This document shows positions 1 to 9,744 of a stretch of DNA of 64,000 nucleotides, in pieces. How positions within the stretch are numbered: the stretch's first letter is position 1; every line of letters starts with the position of its first letter. The notes beneath the pieces are model-generated. The model was not told where the DNA came from, did no database searches, and worked only from the letters and a program-made list of their open reading frames with translations. The translations under genes were made by a program, and so were the position numbers. The stretch is from Polaribacter ponticola (GTDB lineage Bacteria; Bacteroidota; Bacteroidia; Flavobacteriales; Flavobacteriaceae): positions 1,085,001-1,149,000 of the forward strand of contig NZ_JAOSLC020000003.1 of NCBI RefSeq assembly GCF_026191475.2, written 5' to 3'.

Positions 1-621
1 TTTTAAAACTTTAACTTTATTATCTTTTATAAATCGAAAAAAATCTTTTTTCTTTAAATTAATTGGTTCGTAATTACCATTAAATTTGACAAAATAATCT
101 TCTGTAAGTTTCCATTTAACTGTTTCAGCTGTTAACTTGTTTTGAACTTGTCTTTTTAAAACTTTAGATATTTTTTTTAATAAACTAATACGATTACCTG
201 TTTCTAAAATTTCGTAAATTTTATTTTCATTTTGAGTATATACTTTAGAATTAATATTAGCCATTTTAATATTGTTAAAAATAAATATTGAATCTTTAGC
301 TATTTCAGACACAAACTCTCCATTATCTAAATCTACATTTATATTCTTAATCTTATAAAGTTTTCCAGAAGTTAATTTTAAAATACCATTATTTTTAAAG
401 TTATTAAATAGTAAAGGGCTCCCTTTAATTCCTATTCTACTTTTATTTATATCACTATTAACACTTGCAAAACGGCCGCCATCTAACATTTGATTACTAC
501 CAAAATAGGTTCCAGATTTCTGACCTCCTGCAGTCATGAAATTTGTATTAATACTATTTTGACTTAAAGAATTAAAAGAAATAAAAAATAATGCAGTTAA
601 AACAATAAATGATTTTTTCAT
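1..621 (-). CDS. secreted protein of unknown function, 3' end outside the window
   Basis: An open frame of 207 codons runs from an ATG at 621 to the first base of the window without a stop, so the C-terminus is missing. The start gives a classical signal peptide (MKKSFIVLTALFFISFNSLS, then Q), so the product is probably exported. It is clearly homologous along its length to the next gene upstream (683-1333): both share FGSNQ/LGSNQ near the N-terminus, an LTSG block, a SIFIFNN/SLFIFNN block, KRQVQNKL and INLKKKDFF. The two are tandem duplicates. I recognise no domain; function is unknown. Confidence 0.8.
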   Translation of the reverse strand, partial: MKKSFIVLTALFFISFNSLSQNSINTNFMTAGGQKSGTYFGSNQMLDGGRFASVNSDINKSRIGIKGSPLLFNNFKNNGILKLTSGKLYKIKNINVDLDNGEFVSEIAKDSIFIFNNIKMANINSKVYTQNENKIYEILETGNRISLLKKISKVLKRQVQNKLTAETVKWKLTEDYFVKFNGNYEPINLKKKDFFRFIKDNKVKVLK

Positions 622-674
622 GATAAATAAATTAAATTAGTGTACTAATTGTGAACAAGTATTGTACCGTAAAA

Positions 675-699
675 CAAAAATATTATAACGTGTTATAAT
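675..699 (-). promoter_or_regulatory. weak hairpin and -7-like box between the tandem paralogues
   Basis: Arms ATTATAAC (682-689) and GTTATAAT (692-699) form an AT-only inverted repeat over the stop codon of the upstream paralogue. It is followed on the minus strand by ATTTTTG, and the TATTTTTG at 682-675 fits the Bacteroidota -7 consensus TAnnTTTG. No TTTG lies 19 bases further upstream. It may combine a weak terminator with a promoter for the downstream copy; support is thin. Confidence 0.3.
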
Positions 700-1333
700 G
701 TTTAAGAATAGTAATTAAATCTTTTTCCTTTTTTACTTTTAGTCTATTACTTTTAATAAATACTTTCAGATTTTTAATGTTATTTGCATCCAAATAATTG
801 AAAAAATCTTTTTTCTTTAAATTGATTTCTTCTAACTTGTTATTAATTTTCACATAATAATCTTCGTTATGTTTCCATTTAAGTTCTTCTGCAGATAATT
901 TATTCTGAACTTGCCTTTTTATTACTTTAGTATGTTTTATTAAAAAAGATATATTTTTACCTGATTCTAAAATTTGATATATACTATTATTAATTTGTGT
1001 ATATTTCTTATTATTAATAATTGCTTTTTTAACATTATTAAAAATAAATAACGAATCTTTACCAATTTCAGCAACAAAATTTCCTTTATCCAAATTTAGA
1101 TTAATATTACTTATGCTATAAGTTTCACCAGAAGTTAAAGTTAATATTGCTTGATTATTAAAATCTTTAAACATTAAGGAACTACCTTTTGCTTTTATAT
1201 TTCCAAAATGGCTGTTTAAACTAGAAAAACTACCGTTTTCTAACAGTTGATTGCTACCTAAAAAAGCACCAGAAGACTGAGCCGTAAAAGCTGATGACAC
1301 AAACAATATACAAATAAAAAAAATGCTTTTCAT
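683..1333 (-). CDS. secreted protein of unknown function, tandem paralogue
   Basis: A 216-residue protein with an N-terminal signal peptide ending near AFTAQS. The body alternates short beta-rich stretches with a Lys-rich C-terminal third (INLKKKDFF, then KSNRLKVKKEKD). It is homologous to the partial gene immediately downstream (1-621), so this is a local duplication. It lies directly behind the terminator of the ribosomal-protein operon, on the same strand, and is probably transcribed on its own. I recognise no family or catalytic motif. Export to the periplasm or outer membrane is inferred from the signal peptide only. Confidence 0.8.
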   Translation of the reverse strand: MKSIFFICILFVSSAFTAQSSGAFLGSNQLLENGSFSSLNSHFGNIKAKGSSLMFKDFNNQAILTLTSGETYSISNINLNLDKGNFVAEIGKDSLFIFNNVKKAIINNKKYTQINNSIYQILESGKNISFLIKHTKVIKRQVQNKLSAEELKWKHNEDYYVKINNKLEEINLKKKDFFNYLDANNIKNLKVFIKSNRLKVKKEKDLITILKHYNTL

Positions 1334-1371
1334 AAAATACGATATTAAATATTAAGTAACTAAGATATAAA

Positions 1372-1407
1372 ATAAAAGGGATAAACGTAAACGTTTATCC
1401 CTTTTAT
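1372..1407 (-). terminator. terminator of the ribosomal-protein operon
   Basis: A perfect inverted repeat of 17 bases per arm (1372-1388 and 1391-1407), with GGGATAAACGT as the core of one arm and two bases between the arms. It lies 24 bases past the rplQ stop and ends in TTTTAT on the transcribed strand. The position and symmetry fit an intrinsic terminator closing the long operon. Confidence 0.8.
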
Positions 1408-1430
1408 ATAGTTTAAAAAATTTTCATTTT

Positions 1431-1904
1431 TTATTCTTCAGACTTTTCTTCAGTTGAAGTCGCTTCTACTTGAGCAGAATCAGCTTTTTTGCTTTTTCCT
1501 CTACGAGTAGATTTCTTAGCTTTTTTACCTTTAGGATTGTAAATTTCGTTGTAATCAACTAATTCTACCATTGCCATAGGAGCATTATCTCCTTGACGAT
1601 TTCCTAATTTTATAATACGTAAATAACCTCCTGGTCTGTCTGCTACTTTAACAGAAATTTCTTTAAACAACTCTGTTACAGCATACTTATCACGTAAGTA
1701 AGAAAATACAATACGTCTATTGTGAGTAGTATCTGATTTAGACTTTGTAATTAATGGTTCAACAAAAACTCTTAAGGCTTTTGCTTTAGCCACTGTTGTG
1801 TTAATACGTTTATGCTCTATTAAAGAACAAGTCATATTAGCTAACATCGCCTTTCTATGCGCTGTTTTTCTTCCTAAGTGATTGAATTTCTTTCCGTGTC
1901 TCAT
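1431..1904 (-). CDS. rplQ: 50S ribosomal protein L17
   Basis: Last gene of the translation supercluster. The first ~115 residues are the conserved L17 fold ([20 protein letters not shown], then [11 protein letters not shown] and a terminal MVELVDYN). After that comes a ~40-residue Lys/Ser/Glu-rich tail, usual in Bacteroidota L17. It lies 60 bases behind rpoA and ahead of a strong terminator. L17 lies near the exit tunnel of the large subunit. Identification is secure; no damage seen. Confidence 0.98.
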   Translation of the reverse strand: MRHGKKFNHLGRKTAHRKAMLANMTCSLIEHKRINTTVAKAKALRVFVEPLITKSKSDTTHNRRIVFSYLRDKYAVTELFKEISVKVADRPGGYLRIIKLGNRQGDNAPMAMVELVDYNEIYNPKGKKAKKSTRRGKSKKADSAQVEATSTEEKSEE

Positions 1905-1919
1905 GACGTTTGTTTTATA

Positions 1920-1963
1920 CTTTCATCTTGCATCTACCCATTATGAGGAGCAAAATATGAAAG
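1920..1963 (-). promoter_or_regulatory. intercistronic hairpin between rpoA and rplQ
   Basis: CTTTCAT (1920-1926) pairs with ATGAAAG (1957-1963), and an inner TTGC/GCAA pairing extends the stem. No U-tract follows, so it does not look like a terminator. It fills nearly the whole 60-base spacer and could be an RNA-processing or stability element. Confidence 0.4.
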
Positions 1964-1964
1964 G

Positions 1965-2957
1965 TTAATCTCTATCTAATTTATATTTTGTTAAATCCAT
2001 CCCGAAATTTAAACCTTTAACAATAACTAATTCTTCTAGTTCTGTTAATGATTTTTTACCAAAATTACGGAACTTCATTAAATCACTTTTATTAAAAGAA
2101 ACTAAATCTCCTAATGTATCTACCTCTGCAGCTTTTAAACAATTTAAAGCTCTTACAGATAAATCCATATCGATTAATCTAGTTTTTAATAACTGACGCA
2201 TATGTAATGACTCTTCGTCATATGTTTCTGTTTGTGCAATTTCATCAGCCTCTAAAGTGATACGCTCATCAGAGAATAACATAAAGTGGTGAATTAAAAT
2301 TTTAGCAGCTTCAGTTAAAGCATCCTTAGGATTAATTGAACCATCAGTATCGATATCGAAAACTAATTTTTCATAATCTGTTTTTTGCTCAACACGAAAG
2401 TTTTCAATTGAATATTTGACATTCTTAATTGGAGTGTAAATAGAATCAGTAAAGATTGTTCCTATAGGTGCTGAAGCTTTTTTATTTTCTTCTGCAGGTA
2501 CAAATCCTCTACCTTTTTCAATTGTAATTTCAGCATTTAACTTAACAGACTTATCCATGTTACAAATAACTAAATCTGGGTTTAATACTTGAAAACCAGA
2601 AATAAATTTTTGCAAATCCCCTGCAGTAAACTGCTCTTGACCAGATACTGAAATAGAAACAGTTTCTCTATCAGTTTCATCTATTTGCTTCTTAAAACGT
2701 ACTTGTTTTAAGTTTAATATAATTTCTGTAACATCTTCTACTACTCCAGGAACAGTAGAAAATTCATGTTCAACACCATCTACTCTTAATGATGTAATTG
2801 CAAAACCTTCTAATGAAGATAATAATACTCTTCTTAAAGCATTACCTACTGTTAAACCAAATCCTGGTTCTAAAGGCCTAAACTCAAATCTACCAGAAAA
2901 ATCTGTAGATTCAATCATTATAACCTTATCAGGTTTTTGAAAATTTAAAATTGCCAT
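1965..2957 (-). CDS. rpoA: DNA-directed RNA polymerase subunit alpha
   Basis: A 330-residue protein with the usual two-domain build. Residues 1-235 form the assembly domain ([20 protein letters not shown], then LSSLEGFAI). Residues ~250-330 form the C-terminal DNA- and activator-binding domain ([20 protein letters not shown], then [17 protein letters not shown]). It lies between rpsD and rplQ, the standard position, flanked on both sides by spacers holding hairpins. No anomaly. Confidence 0.98.
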   Translation of the reverse strand: MAILNFQKPDKVIMIESTDFSGRFEFRPLEPGFGLTVGNALRRVLLSSLEGFAITSLRVDGVEHEFSTVPGVVEDVTEIILNLKQVRFKKQIDETDRETVSISVSGQEQFTAGDLQKFISGFQVLNPDLVICNMDKSVKLNAEITIEKGRGFVPAEENKKASAPIGTIFTDSIYTPIKNVKYSIENFRVEQKTDYEKLVFDIDTDGSINPKDALTEAAKILIHHFMLFSDERITLEADEIAQTETYDEESLHMRQLLKTRLIDMDLSVRALNCLKAAEVDTLGDLVSFNKSDLMKFRNFGKKSLTELEELVIVKGLNFGMDLTKYKLDRD

Positions 2958-2988
2958 TTTCTTCGTTTTAATTGTTACTCAGTTGCGC

Positions 2989-3020
2989 GGTTTATAAGTG
3001 TGAAGAAACACTTATAAACC
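2989..3020 (-). promoter_or_regulatory. intercistronic hairpin between rpsD and rpoA
   Basis: A perfect 13-base inverted repeat: GGTTTATAAGTGT (2989-3001) and its complement (3008-3020), with a six-base loop. The transcribed strand has no T-run after it, so transcription should continue into rpoA. It may set the ratio of ribosomal protein to RNA polymerase mRNA by processing or stability; that role is inference. Confidence 0.5.
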
Positions 3021-3049
3021 CTTTGGCTGAATCTCAATATGATTAATTA

Positions 3050-3654
3050 TTACTTAGAATATAATTCTACGATTAATTGTTCTTTAATGTTTTCAGGTAT
3101 TTGTAATCTTTCTGGAGCTTTTACAAAAGTTCCAGTTTTAGTGTCAGAATTCCAAGTTAACCACTCAAAAACATTACTATTAGAAGCTAAAGCATTTTCA
3201 ATAGCTACTAAAGATTTAGATTTTTCTCTTACAGCAACAACATCACCATCTTTTAAACTATAAGAGGGTATGTTTACTATCTCTCCATTTACAGTAATAT
3301 GTCTATGTGAAACTAATTGACGAGCTCCACTTCTAGAGTTAGAAACTCCCATTCTGTAAACTACGTTATCTAAACGAGACTCACATAATTGCAATAAGAT
3401 TTCACCTGTAATTCCTTGAGAAGCTGATGCTTTTTTAAATAAATTACTAAACTGACGCTCTAATATACCATAAGTATATTTAGCTTTTTGCTTCTCCATT
3501 AATTGAGTAGCATACTCAGATTTTTTCCCTCTTCTTCTTGCATTTCCATGCTGTCCTGGAGGAAAGTTTCTTTTTCGAAGTTTTTATCTTCTCCAAAAAT
3601 TGCTTCACCAAACTTACGAGCAATTTTTGTTTTTGGTCCTGTATATCTTGCCAT
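3050..3654 (-). CDS. rpsD: 30S ribosomal protein S4 (one-base deletion in the assembly)
   Basis: The intact protein would have 201 residues. The N-terminus [20 protein letters not shown] starts at 3654. The frame then breaks in the T-run at 3571-3575, where one more base restores [12 protein letters not shown] and joins it to [17 protein letters not shown] and the S4 RNA-binding domain (LDNVVYRMG, then [13 protein letters not shown]). S4 is a primary assembly protein of the small subunit and essential, so the break is almost certainly a homopolymer error. It lies between rpsK and rpoA. Confidence 0.95.
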
Positions 3655-3736
3655 TTCTTTGTTATTATAGATAGGGATTATGAATTAAGGCTTACTCCTT
3701 CGATAATCTTTATTCCTATCAAGTTAAAATATTTAA

Positions 3737-4120
3737 TTATACTCTTCTTCTCTTAGGTGGACGACATCCATTATGAGGAATAGGTGTAACATCAATAATT
3801 TCTGTTACCTCAATACCTGCATTATGAATAGATCTAATAGCAGACTCTCTACCATTACCAGGTCCTTTTACATAAACTTTTACTTTACGTAAACCTGCTT
3901 CTTTTGCAACGTTTGCACAATCTTCTGCTGCTAATTGAGCTGCATATGGAGTATTCTTTTTAGAACCTCTAAAACCCATTTTACCTGCAGATGACCAAGA
4001 AATTACGTCACCTTTTTTATTTGTCAAAGAAATAATGATGTTGTTGAATGATGCAGTTACATGCGCCTCTCCAATTGCATCAATAATTACTTTACGTTTT
4101 TTTGAACTTGCTTTTGCCAT
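3737..4120 (-). CDS. rpsK: 30S ribosomal protein S11
   Basis: A 127-residue S11 with the conserved glycine- and arginine-rich C-terminus ([14 protein letters not shown], then [18 protein letters not shown]). S11 forms part of the mRNA exit platform of the 30S subunit. It is preceded by rpsM and followed by rpsD, the classical alpha-operon order. No anomaly. Confidence 0.98.
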   Translation of the reverse strand: MAKASSKKRKVIIDAIGEAHVTASFNNIIISLTNKKGDVISWSSAGKMGFRGSKKNTPYAAQLAAEDCANVAKEAGLRKVKVYVKGPGNGRESAIRSIHNAGIEVTEIIDVTPIPHNGCRPPKRRRV

Positions 4121-4196
4121 AATTATTAAGTTTTAGTAATTTAGTTTTCTAACTTTATAGTTATACTATTATTAGATCTTTATTACTTTATCTAGC

Positions 4197-4562
4197 TTAT
4201 TTTTTCTTGTTAGCTACAGTTTTTCTCTTACCTTTTCTTGTACGAGAGTTATTCTTAGTTCTTTGACCTCTTAATGGAAGACCAAGTCTGTGACGAATTC
4301 CTCTTTGACATCCGATATCCATCAAACGTTTGATGTTTAACTGAACTTCAGAACGTAATTCTCCTTCAATTGTGAAAGATCCTACTTGCTCTCTAATTGC
4401 TGCGATTTGCTCATCTGTCCAATCTTGAACTTTGATGCTTTCATCAACATTTGCTTCTGATAAAACTTTTACAGCTCTGCTGTTTCCTATACCAAAGATG
4501 TAAGTTAAAGCAATAACCCCTCTTTTATTCTTTGGAATATCAATACCTGCTATTCTTGCCAT
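4197..4562 (-). CDS. rpsM: 30S ribosomal protein S13
   Basis: A 121-residue S13 beginning [20 protein letters not shown], with the conserved [19 protein letters not shown] tail that contacts the P-site tRNA. Its ATG shares one base with the stop codon of rpmJ (TAATG), so the two are probably translationally coupled. Confidence 0.98.
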   Translation of the reverse strand: MARIAGIDIPKNKRGVIALTYIFGIGNSRAVKVLSEANVDESIKVQDWTDEQIAAIREQVGSFTIEGELRSEVQLNIKRLMDIGCQRGIRHRLGLPLRGQRTKNNSRTRKGKRKTVANKKK

Positions 4563-4678
4563 TACCCTTGTCTTTGTTTAAATCTAGGATTTTGTTTATT
4601 AATCACGTATAATCTACCTTTTCTGCGAACTATTTTGCAGTCGGCACTTCTTTTTTTAACTGATGCTCTAACTTTCAT
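4562..4678 (-). CDS. rpmJ: 50S ribosomal protein L36
   Basis: A 38-codon gene beginning [20 protein letters not shown] and ending [12 protein letters not shown]. The length and sequence are those of L36. Of the usual C/C/C/H zinc ligands only Cys14 is visible, so this is the zinc-free form. It lies between infA and rpsM and overlaps the rpsM start by one base. Confidence 0.95.
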   Translation of the reverse strand: MKVRASVKKRSADCKIVRRKGRLYVINKQNPRFKQRQG

Positions 4679-4692
4679 CTGTTTGTTTGTTT

Positions 4693-4908
4693 TTAGTATC
4701 TGTAAGTAATTCTTGCTTTTGATAAATCGTAAGGACTCATTTCTAACTTTACCTTATCTCCAGGTAAAAGTTTAATATAATGCATACGCATTTTTCCAGA
4801 AATGTGAGCCGTAACTATATGTCCGTTCTCTAATTCTACACGAAACATTGCATTAGATAATGCTTCAGTTATAGTCCCGTCTTGTTGAATTGCTGATTGT
4901 TTAGCCAT
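4693..4908 (-). CDS. infA: translation initiation factor IF-1
   Basis: A 71-residue OB-fold protein. The sequence [20 protein letters not shown] followed by [20 protein letters not shown] and a terminal [10 protein letters not shown] is typical of IF-1, which occupies the A site during initiation. It lies between secY (4-base spacer) and rpmJ. Confidence 0.97.
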   Translation of the reverse strand: MAKQSAIQQDGTITEALSNAMFRVELENGHIVTAHISGKMRMHYIKLLPGDKVKLEMSPYDLSKARITYRY

Positions 4909-4912
4909 ATTA

Positions 4913-6237
4913 TTATTTATTCGATTTTCTATTGCTATTTCCCGCTTTCATTAACCCATCATAATGACGATTTAATAAGTACGAATTTATTTGTTGCAAC
5001 GTATCAATTGCAACTCCAACCATAATGATTAATGATGTACCACCATAAAACATAGCCCAACTTTGTTGAATCCCAAATTGGAATGCAATCGCTGGTAAAA
5101 TAGATAATGCTGCTAAAAATAACGATCCTGGGAACGTTATTCTAGACAATACAGAATCTAATCTATCTGCTGTGTCTTTACCTGGTCTAATACCTGGAAT
5201 AAAACCACCACTTCTTTTAAATCTTCTGCCATTTTATTCGTAGGAATAGTAATAGCAGTATAGAAATAACTAAAAATAACGATTAACAATGCAAAAATAA
5301 CATTGTACCATAAACCATTCATATCTTGTAGGCTTGCAATTACTGGAAATTTTTGAGCTAAAGCAACTGGTAAAAACATAATTGCTTGTGCAAAAATAAT
5401 TGGCATTACACCTGCTGCATTTAATTTCAATGGAATATAATCCCTTGAACCTGCAACATTTTCTATATTTCCTGCAACTGTTCTTCTGGCATATTGCACT
5501 GCTATTTTTCTAACAGCAGTAACTAATAGCACAGTTAATAAAATTACTACAAACCAAACTATAATCTCAATTAAGATCATCATAACTCCACCTGCACCTG
5601 CATTTGTTGTTTTAGCAACAAATTCTTGTAAAAAAGCAGCAGGAAAGTTAGCGATAATACCAACAGTAATTAATAATGAAATTCCATTACCAACTCCTTT
5701 GTCTGTAATACGCTCTCCTAACCACATAGCAAAAATTGTACCTGAAGTTAAGATAATGATAGATGATACCCAAAATGTTGCACCACTAACTAAAAAAGCT
5801 TCAGGTCCAAGACCAAATTGAGTTTTAATAGCAGTAATATACGTTGGTGCTTGCACTAACGTAATACCTATAGTTAACCATCTTGTTATTTGTGTAATTT
5901 TTTTACGTCCACTTTCACCATCTTTTTGTAATTTTTGTAAATATGGAACCGCAATTCCCATTAATTGAACTACAATAGATGCCGAAATATATGGCATAAT
6001 ACCAAGAGCCATAACTGAAGCTCTAGCAAATGCTCCTCCTGTAAATGCATTCAATAAACCTAAAAGACCGCCTGAAGTACTTTCTTTTAATGCTGATAAT
6101 TGTAATGGGTCTATTCCAGGTAAAGGAACAGCTGCCATAAAACGGTAAACAGCAATTAAACCGATAGTAAGAAGAATTTTATTCTTTAATTCTTCGATGC
6201 TAAAAATGTCTTTTAATCTATTAATAAAATTCATCAT
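4913..6237 (-). CDS. secY: preprotein translocase subunit SecY (one-base deletion in the assembly)
   Basis: The reconstructed protein has 441 residues, the usual size, with ten predicted membrane segments. The first 340 or so residues include the plug region near [18 protein letters not shown] and YARRTVAGN of a cytosolic loop. The frame is lost after NKMAEDLK at the T-run 5215-5218; adding one base gives [19 protein letters not shown], the conserved loop before the last two helices, and continues to the stop at 4913. SecY is essential, so a sequencing or assembly error is far more likely than a real break. Gene order rplO-secY-infA is standard. Confidence 0.95.
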
Positions 6238-6247
6238 TTACGGGATG

Positions 6248-6697
6248 TTATAAAGTAACAGCTTCTCCTCCAGCTGCTTCAATAGCTGCTTTTGCTGATG
6301 CTGTAAATTTATGTACAGTTATATTTAATTTAGCTTTTAACTCACCATTACCTAATATTTTTACTAGGTCGTTTTTACCTGCTAATCTATTAGCTACTAA
6401 AACATCTAAACTAACTGTATCTGTTATCTTTCCACTATCAACTAAAGATTGTAATTTATCTAAATTGATACCTTGATATTCTTTACGATTGATATTTGTG
6501 AAACCAAATTTTGGTACACGTCTCTGAAGTGGCATCTGACCACCTTCAAAACCAATCTTTTTAGAATAACCAGAACGAGATTTCTGTCCATTGTGACCTC
6601 TTGTAGCGGTACCACCTTTTCCAGATCCTTCACCTCTTGCAATTCTTTTTCCTTTTTTAATGGAACCTTCTGCTGGTGTTAAATTATGTAAACTCAT
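6248..6697 (-). CDS. rplO: 50S ribosomal protein L15
   Basis: A 149-residue L15 with the Gly/Arg-rich N-terminal extension (KGKRIARGEGSGKGGTATRG, then QKSRSGYSKKIGFEGGQMPL) and a compact C-terminal domain. It binds 23S rRNA late in 50S assembly. It lies between rpmD and secY. No anomaly. Confidence 0.98.
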   Translation of the reverse strand: MSLHNLTPAEGSIKKGKRIARGEGSGKGGTATRGHNGQKSRSGYSKKIGFEGGQMPLQRRVPKFGFTNINRKEYQGINLDKLQSLVDSGKITDTVSLDVLVANRLAGKNDLVKILGNGELKAKLNITVHKFTASAKAAIEAAGGEAVTL

Positions 6698-6710
6698 TTT
6701 TTATAATTTC

Positions 6711-6893
6711 TTATTTAATTTCTTCAAAAGAAACTAAGTGTTTAACTGTATTTACCATACCAACTATAGAAGGAGTTGCCTCATGTTCTACAGTTTGATT
6801 CATTCTACGTAAACCTAATGCCTCTAAAGTTCTCTTTTGATTCTGAAGACGCCCGATTTGACTTTTTACTTGTGTAACTTTAATTCTTGCCAT
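6711..6893 (-). CDS. rpmD: 50S ribosomal protein L30
   Basis: A 60-residue L30 ([20 protein letters not shown], then [16 protein letters not shown]). Length and sequence fit bacterial L30 exactly. Standard place between rpsE and rplO. Confidence 0.97.
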   Translation of the reverse strand: MARIKVTQVKSQIGRLQNQKRTLEALGLRRMNQTVEHEATPSIVGMVNTVKHLVSFEEIK

Positions 6894-6904
6894 CGTTCTT
6901 AGAT

Positions 6905-7426
6905 TTATCCGTTAAATACTTTTTCTAAAGAAACCCCTCTTTGTTTTGCAATTGCAGCAGCACTACGCAACTGTAATAAAGCATTAAAGGTTGCTTTTAC
7001 TGCATTGTGAGGATTAGAAGATCCTTGAGATTTTGATAATACATCATGCACCCCAACAGATTCTAATACTGCACGTACTGCTCCACCAGCAATAACCCCT
7101 GTACCAGGAGAAGCAGGCTTGATAAATACTTTCGCACCACCAAACTTACCTTTTTGCTCATGAGGTAAAGTACCTTCTAAGATTGGTATTCTAACTAAAT
7201 TTTTCTTTGCATCTTCAATTGCTTTTGCAATAGCAGAAGCAACATCTTTAGATTTTCCTAATCCGTGTCCAACAACACCATTACCGTCACCTACAACAAC
7301 AATTGCAGAGAATCCAAATGCTCTACCACCTTTTGTAACTTTAGTAACACGTTGTACACCAACTAACTTATCTACAAGTTCTAAACCACTAGGCTTAACT
7401 CTTTCTACGTTTTTATATCCTTGCAT
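6905..7426 (-). CDS. rpsE: 30S ribosomal protein S5
   Basis: A 173-residue S5. The N-terminal double-stranded-RNA-binding domain ([30 protein letters not shown]) is followed by the C-terminal domain with the [15 protein letters not shown] motif. S5 guards decoding accuracy in the 30S subunit. Spacing to rplR is six bases. Confidence 0.98.
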   Translation of the reverse strand: MQGYKNVERVKPSGLELVDKLVGVQRVTKVTKGGRAFGFSAIVVVGDGNGVVGHGLGKSKDVASAIAKAIEDAKKNLVRIPILEGTLPHEQKGKFGGAKVFIKPASPGTGVIAGGAVRAVLESVGVHDVLSKSQGSSNPHNAVKATFNALLQLRSAAAIAKQRGVSLEKVFNG

Positions 7427-7432
7427 AATTTC

Positions 7433-7783
7433 TTAAAATTTTAAACCAGCTTCTCTTGCAGCGTCTGCTAATACCTTAACTCTACCGTGATATAAATATC
7501 CGTTTCTATCGAAAGCAACTGTTTCTAAACCAGCTTTTATAGTTAACTCAGCTATTGATTTACCAACTGCTGTAGCTGCCTCAGTTTTAGTACTTGCGCT
7601 TATTCCTTTATCTCTTGATGAAACAGAAGCTAATGTTACTCCATTTACATCGTCTATAACTTGAGCGTAAATTTCTTTATTACTTCTATAAACCGATAAT
7701 CTTGGTTTAGTAGCAGTACCAGAAATGATTTTTCTAATTCTACGCTTAATTCTAGCTCTTCTTTGTAGCTTTGATAATGCCAT
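7433..7783 (-). CDS. rplR: 50S ribosomal protein L18
   Basis: A 116-residue L18, the 5S-rRNA-binding protein, with the basic N-terminus ([20 protein letters not shown]) and the closing [20 protein letters not shown] motif. Standard order rplF-rplR-rpsE. Confidence 0.98.
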   Translation of the reverse strand: MALSKLQRRARIKRRIRKIISGTATKPRLSVYRSNKEIYAQVIDDVNGVTLASVSSRDKGISASTKTEAATAVGKSIAELTIKAGLETVAFDRNGYLYHGRVKVLADAAREAGLKF

Positions 7784-7794
7784 ATTGCTATATA

Positions 7795-8340
7795 TTATGC
7801 AGATTTACCTGCTTTTCTTCTTAATACTTCACCAACAAACTTAACTCCTTTTCCTTTGTAAGGCTCAGGCGCTCTGAAAGAACGAATCTTTGCAGCAATT
7901 TGACCAACTAGTTGTTTGTCAAAAGAAGATAATTTAATGATCGGGTTTTTCCCTTTCTCAGATATTGTTTCAACTTTTACTTCTGGAGCAATTTCTAAAA
8001 CAATATTATGAGAGAAACCTAAAGCTAAGTCTAATTTTTGCCCTTGATTAGATGCTCTATAACCAACACCTACTAATTCCAAATCTTTAGTCCAACCTTT
8101 ACTTACACCTTCAATCATATTATTGATTAAAGCTCTCATTAAACCATGTTGTGCTTTATGGTCTTTACTTTCTGAAGCTCTATCCAAAATGATAACTCCA
8201 TCTTCAATATTTACAGTAATTCCTTCAGAAATAGTTTGAGTTAACTCACCTAACTTTCCTTTAACTGTAATTACATTGTCTTTAATGTTTACATCTACAC
8301 CTTGTGAAATGTTAACGGGATTTTTTCCTATTCTACTCAT
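7795..8340 (-). CDS. rplF: 50S ribosomal protein L6
   Basis: A 181-residue L6 made of two repeated alpha/beta domains: [11 protein letters not shown] and [10 protein letters not shown] in the first, then GVGYRAS and the conserved end [13 protein letters not shown] in the second. It lies near the GTPase centre of the 50S subunit. No anomaly. Confidence 0.98.
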   Translation of the reverse strand: MSRIGKNPVNISQGVDVNIKDNVITVKGKLGELTQTISEGITVNIEDGVIILDRASESKDHKAQHGLMRALINNMIEGVSKGWTKDLELVGVGYRASNQGQKLDLALGFSHNIVLEIAPEVKVETISEKGKNPIIKLSSFDKQLVGQIAAKIRSFRAPEPYKGKGVKFVGEVLRRKAGKSA

Positions 8341-8350
8341 TTCTCAAAAT

Positions 8351-8749
8351 TTAATAAACGTAACATAAAACTTCTCCTCCAACATTTTCCTGACGAGCTT
8401 TTTTGTTTGTCATTACACCTTTAGATGTAGATACAATAGCAATACCAAGCCCATTTAAGACTCTTGGCATTTCAGTAGAACCTACATACTTACGTAAACC
8501 AGGTGTACTAATACGTTGAATTTTTCTAATTACTGACTCTCTTGTTTCTTTGTCATACTTTATAGCTATCTTAATTGTCCCCTGAACATTATCGTCATTG
8601 AACTGGTAGCTTAAAATATACCCTTGATCAAACAAAATTTTAGTCATTTCCTTCTTCAAATTTGAAGCTGGAATTTCCACTACTCTGTGTCCTGCTGCGA
8701 TAGCATTTCTTACTCTAGTAAGAAAATCCGCGATTGGATCTGTATACAT
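8351..8749 (-). CDS. rpsH: 30S ribosomal protein S8
   Basis: A 132-residue S8 (MYTDPIADFLTRVRNAIAAG, then the C-terminal STSKGVMTNKKARQ motif that binds 16S rRNA helix 21). The 163-base spacer ahead of it is the longest gap in this part of the operon and holds a possible internal promoter. S8 is the classical spc-operon repressor in Escherichia coli; whether that holds here cannot be read from the sequence. Confidence 0.98.
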   Translation of the reverse strand: MYTDPIADFLTRVRNAIAAGHRVVEIPASNLKKEMTKILFDQGYILSYQFNDDNVQGTIKIAIKYDKETRESVIRKIQRISTPGLRKYVGSTEMPRVLNGLGIAIVSTSKGVMTNKKARQENVGGEVLCYVY

Positions 8750-8866
8750 ATTTATTTAAATTGCGATTATGGTTTTCAAAATATCTCTATTTATGCTACA
8801 GATTTCTCTGTGATAATTGAACCTATAATCAGTTAAAATTCTAATACTCAAAAAAAATAGAGCGTG

Positions 8867-8874
8867 CAAAGATA
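8867..8874 (-). promoter_or_regulatory. possible internal promoter (-7 box) ahead of rpsH
   Basis: The minus strand reads TATCTTTG, a full match to the Bacteroidota -7 consensus TAnnTTTG. It lies in the 163-base gap between rpsN and rpsH. No TTTG is present 19 bases upstream, so support is partial. Closer to rpsH the same spacer has a small stem ACAGA-GAAA-TCTGT, which could be a leader element. Confidence 0.4.
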
Positions 8875-8912
8875 CACATACTATTTTTAATTATAAGATT
8901 TATTGTTGATTT

Positions 8913-9182
8913 CTACCAACTTGCTTTTTTTACACCTGGAATTAACCCTTGATTAGCCATTTCTCTAAATGTTACACGAGATAAACCAAATTGTCTCATA
9001 TATCCTTTTGGACGACCAGTAAGTTTACATCTATTGTGCATTCTAATTGGTGAAGCATTTTTTGGTAATTTCTGTAATGCTTCATAGTCTCCAGCTTCTT
9101 TTAAAGCTTTTCTCTTTTCTGCATACTTTGCAACTGTTTTCGCTCTCTTACGTTCGCGAGCTTTCATTGATTCTTTAGCCAT
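8913..9182 (-). CDS. rpsN: 30S ribosomal protein S14
   Basis: An 89-residue S14 of the longer, zinc-free type: no CxxC pairs, with RNRCK-like [20 protein letters not shown] and the end [12 protein letters not shown]14 lies in the 30S head. It starts three bases after the reconstructed rplE stop. Confidence 0.97.
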   Translation of the reverse strand: MAKESMKARERKRAKTVAKYAEKRKALKEAGDYEALQKLPKNASPIRMHNRCKLTGRPKGYMRQFGLSRVTFREMANQGLIPGVKKASW

Positions 9183-9185
9183 TTC

Positions 9186-9736
9186 TTAATTTTTTTGAAT
9201 GGTAAACCTAATTCTCCTAATAATGACTTAGCTTCTTTATCAGTGTCTGCAGATGTTACAAATGTAATATCCATTCCATTGATTTTTTTCACTTGATCAA
9301 TATTTATTTCTGGGTAGATGATTTGTTCAGTAATTCCTAAATTGTAATTACCTCTCCCATCAAAACCATTAGCTTTAATACCGTTAAAGTCTCTTACACG
9401 TGGTAGAGAAGCAGTAACTAATCTGTCTAAGAATTCATACATTTTATCTCCACGTAAAGTAACTTTAACACCAATTGGCATTCCTTTACGTAATTTAAAT
9501 GCAGCAACATCCTTTTTAGACATCGTAGAAACAGCTTTTTGACCAGTAATTTTAGTCAATTCTTCTAAAGCATAATCTATTAATTTCTTATCTGCAATTG
9601 CAGCACCAACACCTTTAGAAAGAACAATTTTTTCTAATTTAGGTACTTGCATTACATTTTTATAACTGAATTCTTCAGTAAGAGCTTTTACAACTCTTTC
9701 TTTGTAATCCGCTTTTAATCTTGGTACGTAACTCAT
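9186..9736 (-). CDS. rplE: 50S ribosomal protein L5 (one-base deletion near the stop)
   Basis: As given, the frame reads through to 9164 and would overlap rpsN with a strange tail (IKKWLKNQ). One extra base in the T-run 9190-9196 restores the normal ending PFKKN and a stop at 9186-9188, giving 183 residues, the usual L5 length. The rest is canonical ([20 protein letters not shown], then [15 protein letters not shown]). L5 binds 5S rRNA and contacts the P-site tRNA. The overlap is therefore an artefact. Confidence 0.95.
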
Positions 9737-9744
9737 GATTATTA

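Noticed and set aside
9164..9736. rplE overlapping rpsN
   Set aside because: One base in a T-run gives the normal 183-residue L5 and a 3-base spacer.
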